NCBI RefSeq assembly: GCF_963576675.1
Contig: NC_088917.1
Span: forward strand, 11,994,001 to 12,058,000
DNA: 64,000 nt
Reading direction: 5' to 3'
DNA from: Euphorbia lathyris
Taxonomy: Eukaryota > Streptophyta > Magnoliopsida > Malpighiales > Euphorbiaceae
Positions 54,006 to 64,000 of this stretch are shown here, in pieces (within the stretch, counting starts at the first letter, position 1; the number at the start of each line of letters is the position of its first letter). The notes under the pieces were generated by a model. The model made no database searches, was not told the DNA's origin, and saw only the letters and a program-made list of their open reading frames with translations. Position numbers and translations under genes: made by a program.

Positions 54006-55910
54006 TTTTTTTTAAAAAAATAGAACTTCACTAAACAGAACAAACCTCCTTAGAGATTACATCAAAAAGCCAACTAGGAGTTGAAAAAGAAATAAAATCA
54101 TTAAGCATTGTAATGAACATGTCTAGCCACAAAATGGGATGCTTTAATTGCTAATCCAGGGACAAAAAAGACTGAAAAGCCTTGATTAACATTAAGAAGA
54201 GTCTTCCAATCTTGAATGAGGCTACCAAACTCAGAAATATTATGATGAAAATAACGAATGCTATCAACAACAGCTTTAACATCCGTCTCAAATTCTACTT
54301 GAGAAAAATTGAGAGAATTAGTCCAAAGTGAACTCTTTCGAAGGGCTAGAGCTTCCATAATCTTCGGATCATGAATGTCCTTAACCACCCAACTTTCACA
54401 AACCCGAAAACGTTCATCCTCATTTCTGAACAGAACCCCTAAACCACAAGCATTCGCATGGCAAAAAATGGCATCGTTAGTGTTACACTTGATAAAGCCC
54501 TCATTTTGGACGCTGCCAACAAATAGACACATTAGAGAGAATGCACTGAGTATTAGGTCCCCACGCTCAACAACTTTTTCAATCCGATAATATAAACCAG
54601 AAGCACGAAAACCTTCAAATGGCGAAAAGGAATTGTTATTCCACAACAAGTTGTTACGTTGCTACCATATGATGTAGAGAACCAGCAATATTTCAATAAC
54701 CATATCCACATAAGCTGACAAGCAGAAAGCTAATAACTAACATGTCAAATCATCAAACTCACTATTAGGCAGACTCACTACATTCCAACAACCCACCACG
54801 TAGGAACAAACCATAAATAGGTGTCAAATGTGCTCATCGTCTAACTCATATAAAATACAGCTAGTTGGGACGAGAACATGACGAGCTTGAAGCATAAAAC
54901 AGAAAGGGAGACCATGTGAGGCAAGTTTCCAAACTAAATACTTGATTTTCGGAGGAAGGTTTAGGCCACATAACACCAACCACTCGTCAATAGGATTCCT
55001 ATTATGAAGAAACCGCCTAAAGCTCTATAACCCGACTTTGAAGAATAGATGCCATCATTAGTAAAATTCCAAACAAAGCTATCTGGGATATCTCAAATAG
55101 AGTTAACAATGTTACAAACAAAAGAAGCATCTCTATCGTTAAGAATGGAATAAATTCAACCTCCTAGACCTTAGAGTCGGGAATCAACAAGTTTGTCACC
55201 TTTAAGTTTTCCAAGTCAGGGGCACAAACTGAGGTAGCACGAAAATTATTCGCTTGAGAGTTCCACATGTTTTGCCACACATTAATAAATTGTCCATCAT
55301 TAGCTTTCCATCTCATCCTAAGCCGCAGAAAATTAATACTATTCCACACACTCATCCAAATAAGACTAGGATTAGTGTTTAATTTGGAAAAAAAGAAAGT
55401 ATTATTGCAAAGAAAGTATTTAGCCTTGAAGAGCTTACGGACCAAAGTATGAGTATTAAAGATGAATTTTCATCATTGCTTACCAAAAAGGGAAAGATTA
55501 AAAAGGTGCAGATCACAAACCCCAATGTCTCATTGATCTTTGCGTCTATATAATTTAGACCAATCAAACTAATAGATATTCATTCGGTCATCAGCCTTCA
55601 AACCCCACCAAAAAAAATTCATCATTTTTATAGCTCATTACAAATAGCGCGAGGCATGTGAAAGGTGCTTATACAGAAAGTGGGGAGAGCTTGAGCCACA
55701 GATTTAAGAAGAACATCCTTCCCATCATTAGATAAAAAAAAGCAAAATCCCCAACTACCAAACCGCTTCCCAAACCTATCAAAAAGAAAGATAAAAATAT
55801 TTATCTTCGATCTTCTAATAAAGAAGGAAAACTCAAATACTGGCCTATGTCAATAGGAGAATGGACCTGCAGTAGATTACAAATAGCTAAACAGAGATCG
55901 GTTGACATCT
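54006..55910 (-). mobile_element. L1-type LINE fragment, minus strand (copy C)
   Basis: The minus-strand poly(A) shows as a T-run at 54006-54017. Upstream come an RNase H block (CNTNDAIFCHANACGLGVLF, FETDVKAVVDSI, FVPGLAIKASHFVARHVH; 54101-54649), then RT C-terminal sequence (KAKYFLCNNTFFFSKLNTNP, SLIWMSVWNSINFLRLRMRW; about 55280-55445) and a YLSFPSLLEDRR-like block near 55830. It is the same superfamily as copies A and B but clearly diverged. 5'-truncated near 55910, broken by many stops, and no target duplication found. Confidence 0.82.
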
Positions 55911-55922
55911 AAGCTAAAGAAG

Positions 55923-56082
55923 GGAAAATTTTAGGATACTCTTGGAGTAATACTCCCGACCAATGAATTCAGGACACATGTATTTATATTTTTTTCTTTC
56001 CACCAATCATGTCCATGTAGTGGTATTTAAAATGATTTTCATTGGTCGGAAGTATTACTCCCGGAGTACTGTAAAATTTCTC
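55923..56082. mobile_element. 160-bp MITE with 9-bp TSD CTAAAGAAG
   Basis: Inverted arms of about 45 bp: GAGTAATACTCCCGACCAAT at the left and ATTGGTCGGAAGTATTACTC at the right. The target duplication is CTAAAGAAG at 55914-55922 and 56083-56091. The 9-bp TSD fits a Mutator-like origin. Confidence 0.88.
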
Positions 56083-56092
56083 CTAAAGAAGA

Positions 56093-56545
56093 TGCTAGAT
56101 TTGATCAATTTGATGGATTGACCAAATTTAACAAATCTAACTTAATAATGATATTTCAAGGCTAATATGGTCTTTTCCCCGCTTCTAAATATTAATGAAA
56201 TTGATCAGGTTATGAGATATTGTTAAGACTTCGTAAAAAAAGATTTAGGTCGAGGGTTAGGAATGTCTCTTTTAAGTGTTTTTAATAATTGAAAAATTAC
56301 ATAATTATGTCAATATTTAGTTCTTCTATCTTTTCAAGCCCGTATAAGTAAAATAATTTTTTAAAACATAAAATATAATGACTCGAAATATCTAAAAAAG
56401 TAATTCTGTAATAGAACTTGTAATGAACCCGGTAATTAAATTTTTGAATAACGGTTGAGTAACGGTTGCTATATACATAATTTCTAACTGATTTTTCAAC
56501 TAACGGATAAGCAACGGTTTCTATATATGTAGTTCTAGTTTTATT
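56093..56545 (+). repeat. PKL upstream duplication, copy 2
   Basis: Direct, diverged copy of 52780-54008 without the MITE. It shares GCTTCTAAATATTAATGAAA, GAGATATTGTTRAGA and the AACGGTTGCTATATA and AGCAACGGTTTCTA blocks. It now lies about 4 kb upstream of PKL. Confidence 0.72.
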
Positions 56546-57004
56546 ATATACTTTTAACAAAATTTTCAAATTACACTTAAATAGCGATTTCTATAAATGT
56601 GGCTCTGATTTTATTTTGCAACACGACCAACGTTTATAATGAAAACAAAAGAAAATATTTAACAAATCTAACTTAATAATGATAACCATCTTATATATAG
56701 TCAATAATTTAAACAATGAAGACATATTAAACAATGAATTTTACACTCCATCATCCAATTGTGAAAAAACAAAGTAAGCATAGAAGACACTCCATATATA
56801 CATATAGTCCTAAAAACGTTGTTGGGCCCCCTCCAGCCCTGGGTCTTAGGCCGACGCACTCCCGACCTAGGCCCATGACCGATCCTGTAAATAATCATAC
56901 ACTAAAGGAAAGTTCAATTTACAAAACCCCTCAAAATATGAATCACAAGATTACGAACATGTATAGTTTGCTCTTAATTGCAAAAGCCATAATAAGATAT
57001 TAAT
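56546..57004. other. Intergenic, nothing recognised
   Basis: Short AT-rich stretch with no supported gene or element boundary. A GC-richer patch at 56820-56885 (GGGCCCCCTCCAGCCCTGGG) stands out but has no identified function. Confidence 0.45.
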
Positions 57005-59390
57005 TGTCACGTCCGGGTCTAAATTTCTAGAATTTATATCTAGATATTAATATATATTATAATTATTGGGTATGTGATTTTTATTTGGTGTTATAGGAAA
57101 AGTTTGGAGTTAATTTGATGAATTTATATGTAAATTAAAAGATTAGAGTAATTTTTAAAAGATTATATAAAGATGGAGGACCAAACTGGCTATTCGCCAG
57201 ATTTGGATATCTACATTTGCGAAGAGGTGGAGATTGGATCAGGTTATCTTTCTATTTCACGCCCGATGCCGATTGAGGTCATTTAGGGTCGGGTGTGACA
57301 GTTTGGTATCAGAGCTCTAGTTTAAATTCTTCGGACCTAAGGTTGATAGTAATTGAGGAATATCGATATTTGATGATAGCTAAGAAATAATCGATGGTAA
57401 TTGAGGAATATGGATATTTGGTGATAGTTAAGAAATAATTTGAATTTTTTTTTGAGGATTGAGTACTAGCTAATGAGGTGTAAAAATGAGATTTGATGGT
57501 TAGCAATATCTAGGTATATGAAAAATAGTAAATTATTTGATATTTGGTGATAGGGGTTATGAGTAAGTCATAACTTTGAGCTAGAGATATAGAGAATTAT
57601 CTATATAGGTGCTGCTGGAAAATCAAATTCGTATCTGAATCTTATGATGCATTTTTCGACCAGATATAGGCTGAATCTGTCATGGAGTCCTAAATGAAAG
57701 TTCTTTATTATTATCTTACGTTTCCAAGAGTTTTTGAATCGCCTTAATCGGACTCCGTGTGAAAAAGTTATGCTGAAAACGACATATGTGAGATACCGAT
57801 GGTAGTGATCAATGAGAAGTAAAGTGAGAGAATATATTAGATGTTTGAGGAAATAATTAAGATATGAATTTTGAGGATAAAATTTTGCTGATTTTAAGCA
57901 CAGTTGGAGGTAGGAAAATTAAGAGATGAATATGATATAAGAGGAGGAAATTGAAATTTTGTAGTACATATATATATATAGAAGTTATTTTTAGTTGAAG
58001 TTTGTGTGATTATGGTTTAAGTTTATATAAGAATCAAATTGAGTGTTTATAGGTCAAATAAGAAAATCGAATGATATTATAGATTTATTGACTTTTATGG
58101 GTGTAAAGATATTATTCGGAGTTTGGAGGGGAAAAAAAACATTGATTATCATAATTTAGGTACTCTATCTTCCTTGGGTATATGGTTTTATGGTTTGGAG
58201 AAGAGATTGAAGTTGCGAGGATTATAATCTAAATTAACATAAAGATCAAATTGAGTAGGTATAGATCAAATAAAGAAATTGAATGACATTATAAATTTTT
58301 AGGCTTTTATAGTGTTTGAGGATATTGCTTGGAGATTTAAAAAAAAAAACTTTCACATTGCGATTTAAGTAAATCGTATTTGTTATCCATATAGTTTGAT
58401 GAGAAACTTAAATTGATTTTTTTTATTGTAAGGATTTGATTATCGAGGTTTTACGAAAATAAATAAGTCAATGTGATATTAATAGAGGAAATATGTTATC
58501 GATATAAAGTTTATATTTGATTGATGATGATGACTTTGAGTTCATATTCATCATGATTGGAGTAAAAATTATAGATATAAGTATTATTATTATGATGAAG
58601 TAAGATTATATGCTGATGCAAATCATTGATTCGAATTATTTGAAGTTTAAGAAAAATATAATATCGTACATATTAGCGGTTCAAAAGTGATATTTTTGAA
58701 GTCTGTAGAACTTGGAGATAGGTGAAATATATTTGATATATATGCAATTGATGGAATCAATTGTGATTAGTGGGATTTGGTGTATGTTAGGAAAATACGA
58801 ATATAAAATATATCATATTATATAAAGTTGAATATATGATATTTGAAGTTTTATTGTGGATTATGGTGATGGAATAGTTACTAAGAGTTATGTATAAATA
58901 ATTGTTACAGTGATGTGGATATGGATAAATGATGAAGTTAATGGAAGGAAACATTAGAATTTGTGGTCTTATGATGATTATGAGGAATCTTGATAATGTG
59001 AAATAATTTTGTGATCTTGGAAATTATTTGAGGAAGAAAATGTAGATTAGAGAATGTGAATTTCGAAGACGAAATTTCTTAAGGTGGGGAGAATTGTCAC
59101 GTCCGGGTCTAAATTTCTAGAATTTATATCTAGATATTAATATATATTATAATTATTGGGTATGTGATTTTTATTTGGTGTTATAGGAAAAGTTTGGAGT
59201 TAATTTGATGAATTTATATGTAAATTAAAAGATTAGAGTAATTTTTAAAAGATTATATAAAGATGGAGGACCAAATTGGCTATTCGCCAGATTTGGATAT
59301 CTACATTTGCGAAGAGGTGGAGATTGGATCAGGTTATCTTTCTATTTCACGCCCGATGCCGATTGAGGTCATTTAGGGTCGGGTGTGACA
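57005..59390 (+). mobile_element. Young non-autonomous LTR retroelement (Ty3/gypsy-like)
   Basis: LTRs 57005-57300 and 59095-59390 are 296 bp each, TG...CA, and differ at one base by eye (CCAAACTGG versus CCAAATTGG). A primer-binding site TGGTATCAGAGC (57304-57315) follows 3 nt after the 5' LTR. A purine-rich tract AAGGTGGGGAGAA (59081-59093) precedes the 3' LTR, as in Ty3/gypsy elements. The flanks share TAAT (57001-57004 and 59392-59395), a nearly intact target duplication. The 1.79-kb interior has no gag-pol ORF. It must be moved in trans; the LTR end matches the solo LTR at 782-1782. Confidence 0.93.
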
Positions 59391-60640
59391 GTAATGGAAA
59401 ACACATATATCATCAACAGTATCAAATTATTTGGTGGAATAGGGTGAGATTTTATCTCTTCCCTACACGTAACCGGAAAATGAATTCAAATCTCTTTGCA
59501 GCTCATCCTTACAAAAATAAAATAAAAACACAGAGTCAATCTAAGGCGACCAACCACATCCATACACATACTAGCAGTTATGATTGTGGTGACTCGAAAC
59601 AATAAAAGAGATCTGGAAAAAGTCAACGAGCACACTCTGCGCCCCGCGGGTGACATGGTGCGACACTTTTATTCTACTTAAACCCTTGATTGACTTGAGT
59701 TTCGAAGTATCTACCTTGTTTTGCAGATCAGCCTTCTCCGATAAAAGATATCCAAATATTAGCTAAATAGATTTGGTGTTAGACGTTCAGGATTTGTATC
59801 AAGCATACTTGGCCCTAGACACTCGGTTCTTAATTAGGGGCTCATACGTTCTCTTATGAGGCATCTGGTCGTCGTTCATAGGACTACTTGATAGAATTTT
59901 CGACCCTACTACCATAAGCAAATCATCTGCTCAATTCAGCTCCATTATTTATGTTGCGGCTCGACAGTCTTTCTGTCAAATTTTAAGAGTCCAGGAATGC
60001 AACAATTTTAATAGTTATCTAGGATGACCTAGCACAGTTGGTCGTATTTGATTGAGGGAACATGTAGGTGCACCAGTTCAAAACCTAATCAAACTAAAAA
60101 ATCGAATACCAAAATTTCCAAAATAATTGATATCGATATCAAACTAAATAATATGTAAAACCGAAATATAACCGAACCCAAATATTCGATTCGGTTTTGT
60201 TTAAACCGAACAAGCAAAATTTAGTTAAAAAAACAAATAAGAATCGTTATATTTCTTCATTAAATTTATCTCAACAACAAAAGAAACTTGAAATATTTTA
60301 AAAATATATCCATATTGGCTTATTATCTCAACAACAATAAAATAATGAGGAATATATGTAATTCGGTATTGTTTGGGTTTTTTATATTTTTATCAAACCA
60401 AACCGAACCGAACACAGAAATGCACCTAAAAATAAAACCAATGCCAAACTGAAATATAAAAAAAATGAACCAAAAAACAGAATTCAATCTGTTTGATTCA
60501 GTATAGATTTTAAACTGAACCGATGTGGACCTTTGTAGTGTGGCAATTTCGATCACATGGACCTAAATGACCATATAGCATTTGGTCATTCACCGTTAGA
60601 TTTGAATTTATTATAATATTAGGATGGAGAGTCAAAACAT
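59391..60640. other. Intergenic with a CCGAACC-type foldback
   Basis: About 60110-60520 carries AACCGAACC/GGTTCGG-like words in both orientations, similar to 546-776. The rest (59391-60060) has no supported gene. Confidence 0.4.
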
Positions 60641-61228
60641 TTTAAGGCATAAATCTAAGAGCAACTCTAGTGGAGGGGGTTTGGACCAATTTGTAATTAG
60701 GTGGGTACTTCTAACCAGTAGAGAAGAAAATTTCGGGGTCGCTTGGATTGGACGAGTCGCCCAATCCAGCGAGTCTCTAGGAAGAAATTGTTTAAAAGAA
60801 AAGATGACGCGCAAAGGGAGAACTGATTGTACACCGCCAAATCCAAAGCAATTTCCCATTCACGCAATATAGTTGGCGCGTCAATGTCTGCTTTTTTTTA
60901 TTTCATATGTTTTGAGTGGTGGACCCCTACTTTTCCTATGCCTGCAACTTGGTGTCTCAACCTTTTATTTTTAAAATATAATATACAATGAAAGTGATGT
61001 ATCTAAATTGTGAATTGAGTATTTAATATAATTTTTTGTTTTGGATTTCAAAATAAACATGACAAGCAACAGTAATATTTATATGTATAGTCTTTTCATT
61101 GTTTGATTTTATTAACGGTACAATTAAAACGATAAAATTTTTTTTTATATACTATAAAACATCTCATTTAACCCATAAAAATCACATTCAATTTAAACCT
61201 TCTTCTACTCTTAACACATTTATTTGAG

Positions 61229-62434
61229 ATGGACTCTAATGATGAATACAGTCAGTATTACTGTTACGTTCCAGATTCTCAAAACGCATCGAATCCAAAT
61301 TCCCAAAACCTGACCCCAAATACTTATAATTCTCAAAGTTCTCCAATCCGACCAATTCCACGTAATTTTCAATATGATCCTAATATGTCATATGCTTCGA
61401 GTCCTCCCATTCACTATAATCACGACGGTTACTTCCCTCATGTGAATGCAGTAGGTAATCGGCCAATGATGTCGGGATACTTTCCTCGTACCTCGTATCC
61501 TCAAGAACCATATATGATTCCTGAAAATATGAGAAAAGACAGCTTTGGATCGTCCATCATGCCAGACGAATCTCCGAACACCGGTTCTGTTGCCGAGTCT
61601 GAAGTTCCAATAGTTCAGGAACCAAATGCAAACAATCAAAAATCAATGAAAATGAAGTGGACCAATGTACGTGATGTACATTTTATGCCAGAGCTGGTTG
61701 ATAATAACCACAGATCCAATTGTGGGCACAGATCAAGCGAGAAGGGATTATTGGAAGAAAATTACAGGTTACTATAATCAATGGAAGAAGGAAGGTCCTG
61801 ATGTGAATGACCAAATAGCTTCCTGTCATTGGTACAAAATTAGTAAGGATGTATCTGGTTTCCATGGAGCATACAATACCATTAGGGATAGCCATCCAAG
61901 CGGTCACGATGAAGCACATGTAATTAGTAAGGCCAATGAGCTATTTACTCAGAGATGTAATAAAAAAATTTTACTTATATGCATTGTTGGGAAATCCTCA
62001 AAGGACAGCCTAAGTGGCATGAGTTTTCAGATAAAAACAAAGCACAAGGTTCTTAAAAAAGAACAAAAAATTCTGCTTTAGGTGCCTACACTTCTTCAGG
62101 CTCAGCTCAGAAGGCAACTGAGAGTGGAACATAAAAAGCGGTCGAACAACGGCCAATTGGTCAAAATGCAGCAAAAAAAGCCGCTAAAGCTAAAACCACT
62201 GCCAATATACCTGATGGCTTAGGTTGGGATGAGTTAAAAGTGGATAGAGAGAAACGACAATCATCTCTTGATATTATTGCTCGTGCAGTTCAACAGCGGG
62301 AAGTAAACCGTCTTCAGGAAATTCGTGTACAAGATTTCGCAATCCTCGGTAAAGATACCTCGACTATGGATGATGAAGCTCTAGCATATCACCGTAAAAT
62401 GTGCCACTATATTAGGACTAAGTATGAATTTTAA
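61229..62434 (+). pseudogene. Decayed Myb/SANT-like protein with NAM-associated C-terminal domain
   Basis: The start at 61229 opens a Ser/Asn/Pro-rich N-terminus. The SANT/trihelix-like part begins MKWTNVRDVHFMP and, after a frameshift near 61688, continues SWLIITTDPIVGTDQARRDY, WKKITGYYNQWKKE, CHWYKISKDVSGFHGAYN. A second frameshift near 61970 leads to HCWEILKGQPKWHEFSDKNK. Then come in-frame stops and RPIGQNAAKKAAKAK...WDELKVDREKRQS, typical of the NAM-associated C-terminal domain. Such proteins are often annotated as GST T3-like and accompany PIF/Harbinger transposons. At least two frameshifts and two stops argue for a pseudogene. Confidence 0.78.
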
Positions 62435-62449
62435 TGTTATGTTATGTTT

Positions 62450-62800
62450 TTATTTTTATTGTGTTATGTTTTTATTTTTATTATGTTATGTGTATTTATT
62501 TTTTTTTTTTTTGGTAAGAATGTTATGTGTATTTATTTAATGAAATTTAATTTTTATTATGTTATGTGTATTTATTTAATGAACTTTATAAATAAATAAG
62601 TACTTCATTAACAATACTGAAAATACATTGAAAATATTAAAAATAATAACATTGAAAATACTGAAATAACAACATTAAAAATACTAAAAATACATGGCTT
62701 GAAAATACTAAAAATAACAACATTAAAAATAATAACATTAAAAATATAAAAATAACAACATTAAAAATACTAAAAATATATGGCTTGAAAATACTAAAAA
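62450..62800. repeat. Simple and tandem AT-rich repeats
   Basis: TTATGTTATGTGTATTTATT-like units recur at about 62485-62580. An ACAACATTAAAAATACTAAA / TGGCTTGAAAATACTAAAAA module of about 87 bp is repeated at about 62667-62720 and 62757-62805. Confidence 0.65.
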
Positions 62801-62834
62801 TAATATTGAAATTACCAATCCCTCCTATTGATGG

Positions 62835-63635
62835 GTTAATGGCTTGGCGACAAATTCATAAATTCATAATCGATATCGTCGTCATCATCTTCATAATACT
62901 CCATTTTTTCTGAATTAGCATAAACCCGAACAGACTCCTCTGCAAGATATATCTCTTTATATTCCTCTATTGTGGAGGAATAGTCGTTTGAAAGATTTCA
63001 CCAAGGACCATCATTCCAATTTTGACCAATGAGGTAGTTGTTTTTCTGTGCACAAACTTCTTCCAGTCGTCTAGATACGGAACGATGTTCATCCCATTAT
63101 TCACAAACAGAGAATGGATAAGCTTCATAAATCTCATGAAATGAATTAGATTTTGACAACTTTAGAAAGAATATGGCATGAATTTTCCTTTCCGTCGGGC
63201 GCAATGCACGGTATTACCTTATTTTCACACCCATCAAATTGGTGAACATATCTTTCCATGCATCAATAGGCATAAACCATTTTAGGAATGTCTCAACATT
63301 CGCAGGAATATTACCTCCGATGAAAGCGTTACACCATTCTAGCATGCAAAATTCAAACGGAATGTAATGCATATAACATAAGAACCACACATGTGAAGAG
63401 ATCAGACTGGAAATTGGTCATCGACCGGAAGCTTAAAACAAAACATATATGGGAATAAAGGATGAAACATGCCTGGAGTAACAAAAGTATTTCCATGAAA
63501 ACGAACAACATCATATTGATAAGATAACATGTGTTCAGTGCAAGCTGGTCGGTCGATGGTTTCGACAATACTCTGTTCAGGTGGAAAATTAGGGAAATTT
63601 TCATCTGTATTAGTATTAGGGTGAGATGCAGCCAT
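62835..63635 (-). pseudogene. Unrecognised eroded ORF, minus strand
   Basis: An ATG at 63635 opens MAASHPNTNTDENFPNFPPE and the frame runs to FKLPVDDQFPV before a stop at about 63402. Further down, out of frame, are ECNAFIGG-, PANVETFLKWFMPIDAWKDM-, SNSFHEIYEAYPFSVCE- and acidic YYEDDDDDIDYEF-like segments, broken by stops. No family is recognised. It lies opposite and convergent to the Myb/NAM-like pseudogene, so it could be the second ORF or cargo of the same element. Confidence 0.4.
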
Positions 63636-63761
63636 TTAGGAATTTTTCAGTTGAACCTTCTTTGAATGTAGAAGTAATTGTTCCGAGTGAGTTATAATTT
63701 ATAGATGTAGGATAAATTATTATTCCTTTCCATGATTTCAATGTTTGCATCATTATTCTTT

Positions 63762-63864
63762 GACTTCAAACTCCCCATAATTATTCGTATGACTTCAAAC
63801 TCCCCATGATTGAAAATTTGACTTCAAACTCCCCATGATTCATAATTTGACTTCAAACTCCCCA
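63762..63864. repeat. Four-unit 29-bp tandem repeat
   Basis: GACTTCAAACTCCCCA starts at 63762, 63791, 63820 and 63849, a regular 29-bp period. It lies about 130 bp upstream of the minus-strand ORF start at 63635. Confidence 0.9.
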
Positions 63865-64000
63865 GTTGCATGGAAGGGGCAATATACCCGAGGAGATTAT
63901 GGATATCCAACAATCATGCTTAAAGCAGTCGCTTCAGTTGATCTTTGGATTTGGCATGTATATTTCGGTGTTGTTGGGTCCAATAATGACCTTAATGTTT

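Larger units (their letters stand above)
52780..54008 (+). repeat. PKL upstream duplication, copy 1
   Basis: Segments 52835-52945 (GCTTCTAAATATTAATGAAA) and 53815-54008 (AACGGTTGCTATATA, GCAACGGTTTCTA) recur in the same order at 56165-56260 and 56355-56545. Copy 1 is interrupted by the MITE at 52985-53771. This is a diverged direct duplication of the region upstream of PKL. Confidence 0.75.
60650..64000 (+). mobile_element. Possible PIF/Harbinger element, left end and ORFs, right end outside window
   Basis: GAGCAACTCTAGTGGAG at about 60658 resembles the GAGCAACTCCA-type termini common on plant PIF/Harbinger elements. A Myb/NAM-associated ORF of the kind carried by such elements follows at 61229-62434. 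No mirrored right terminus or DDE transposase could be recognised before 64000, so this is tentative. Confidence 0.35.

Noticed and set aside
59276..59605. 109-codon + strand ORF starting in the 3' LTR
   Set aside because: It spans the LTR/flank boundary of a non-coding element and shows no domain; open by chance.
60624..60872. Overlapping ORFs on both strands near 60.7 kb
   Set aside because: Short, overlapping and without domains; they lie in a probable transposon terminal region.

Overview
This is a window of plant nuclear DNA, most likely from a eudicot. Two intact multi-exon plant genes, GT-AG introns, an AT-rich background and a dense load of plant-type transposable elements all point there. 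I cannot name the species from sequence alone.

Two host genes are well supported and lie tail to tail. On the + strand, 19436-27285 encodes a six-exon type-B response regulator of the ARR10/ARR12 clade (603 aa), a cytokinin-signalling transcription factor. On the - strand, 51360-30657 encodes a 30-exon PICKLE (CHD3-type) chromatin remodeller (1451 aa). Both reading frames close perfectly across all introns. In Arabidopsis the cytokinin-hypersensitive locus CKH2 is PICKLE, so two regulators of the same hormone response sit side by side here. Between their 3' ends is a tandem array of about nine 224-bp units.

Layout: 1-8.8 kb is intergenic and holds a perfect 47-bp inverted repeat, a MULE-type element split by a solo LTR, and several foldback or TIR elements. 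8.8-19.4 kb is a diverged segmental duplication of about 4.2 kb (an L1-type LINE plus the response-regulator promoter). Copy A was later hit by a Helitron and copy B by a Harbinger MITE. 19.4-27.3 kb is the response-regulator gene, with introns swollen by foldback elements. 27.3-30.6 kb is the repeat array and spacer. 30.6-52.6 kb is PICKLE, carrying TRIM elements and a nearly intact RTE-type LINE in its introns. 52.6-57 kb holds a degraded duplication of the PICKLE upstream region with nested MITE and LINE insertions. 57.0-59.4 kb is a young non-autonomous LTR retroelement with almost identical LTRs. 60.6-64 kb contains a decayed PIF/Harbinger-like Myb/NAM-associated ORF and an unrecognised eroded ORF.

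No bacterial-type systems, CRISPR arrays, rRNA or tRNA genes were seen. The main value of the window is its readable insertion history. Several elements have exact target-site duplications or paralogous empty sites, so the order of events around two developmental regulators can be reconstructed.
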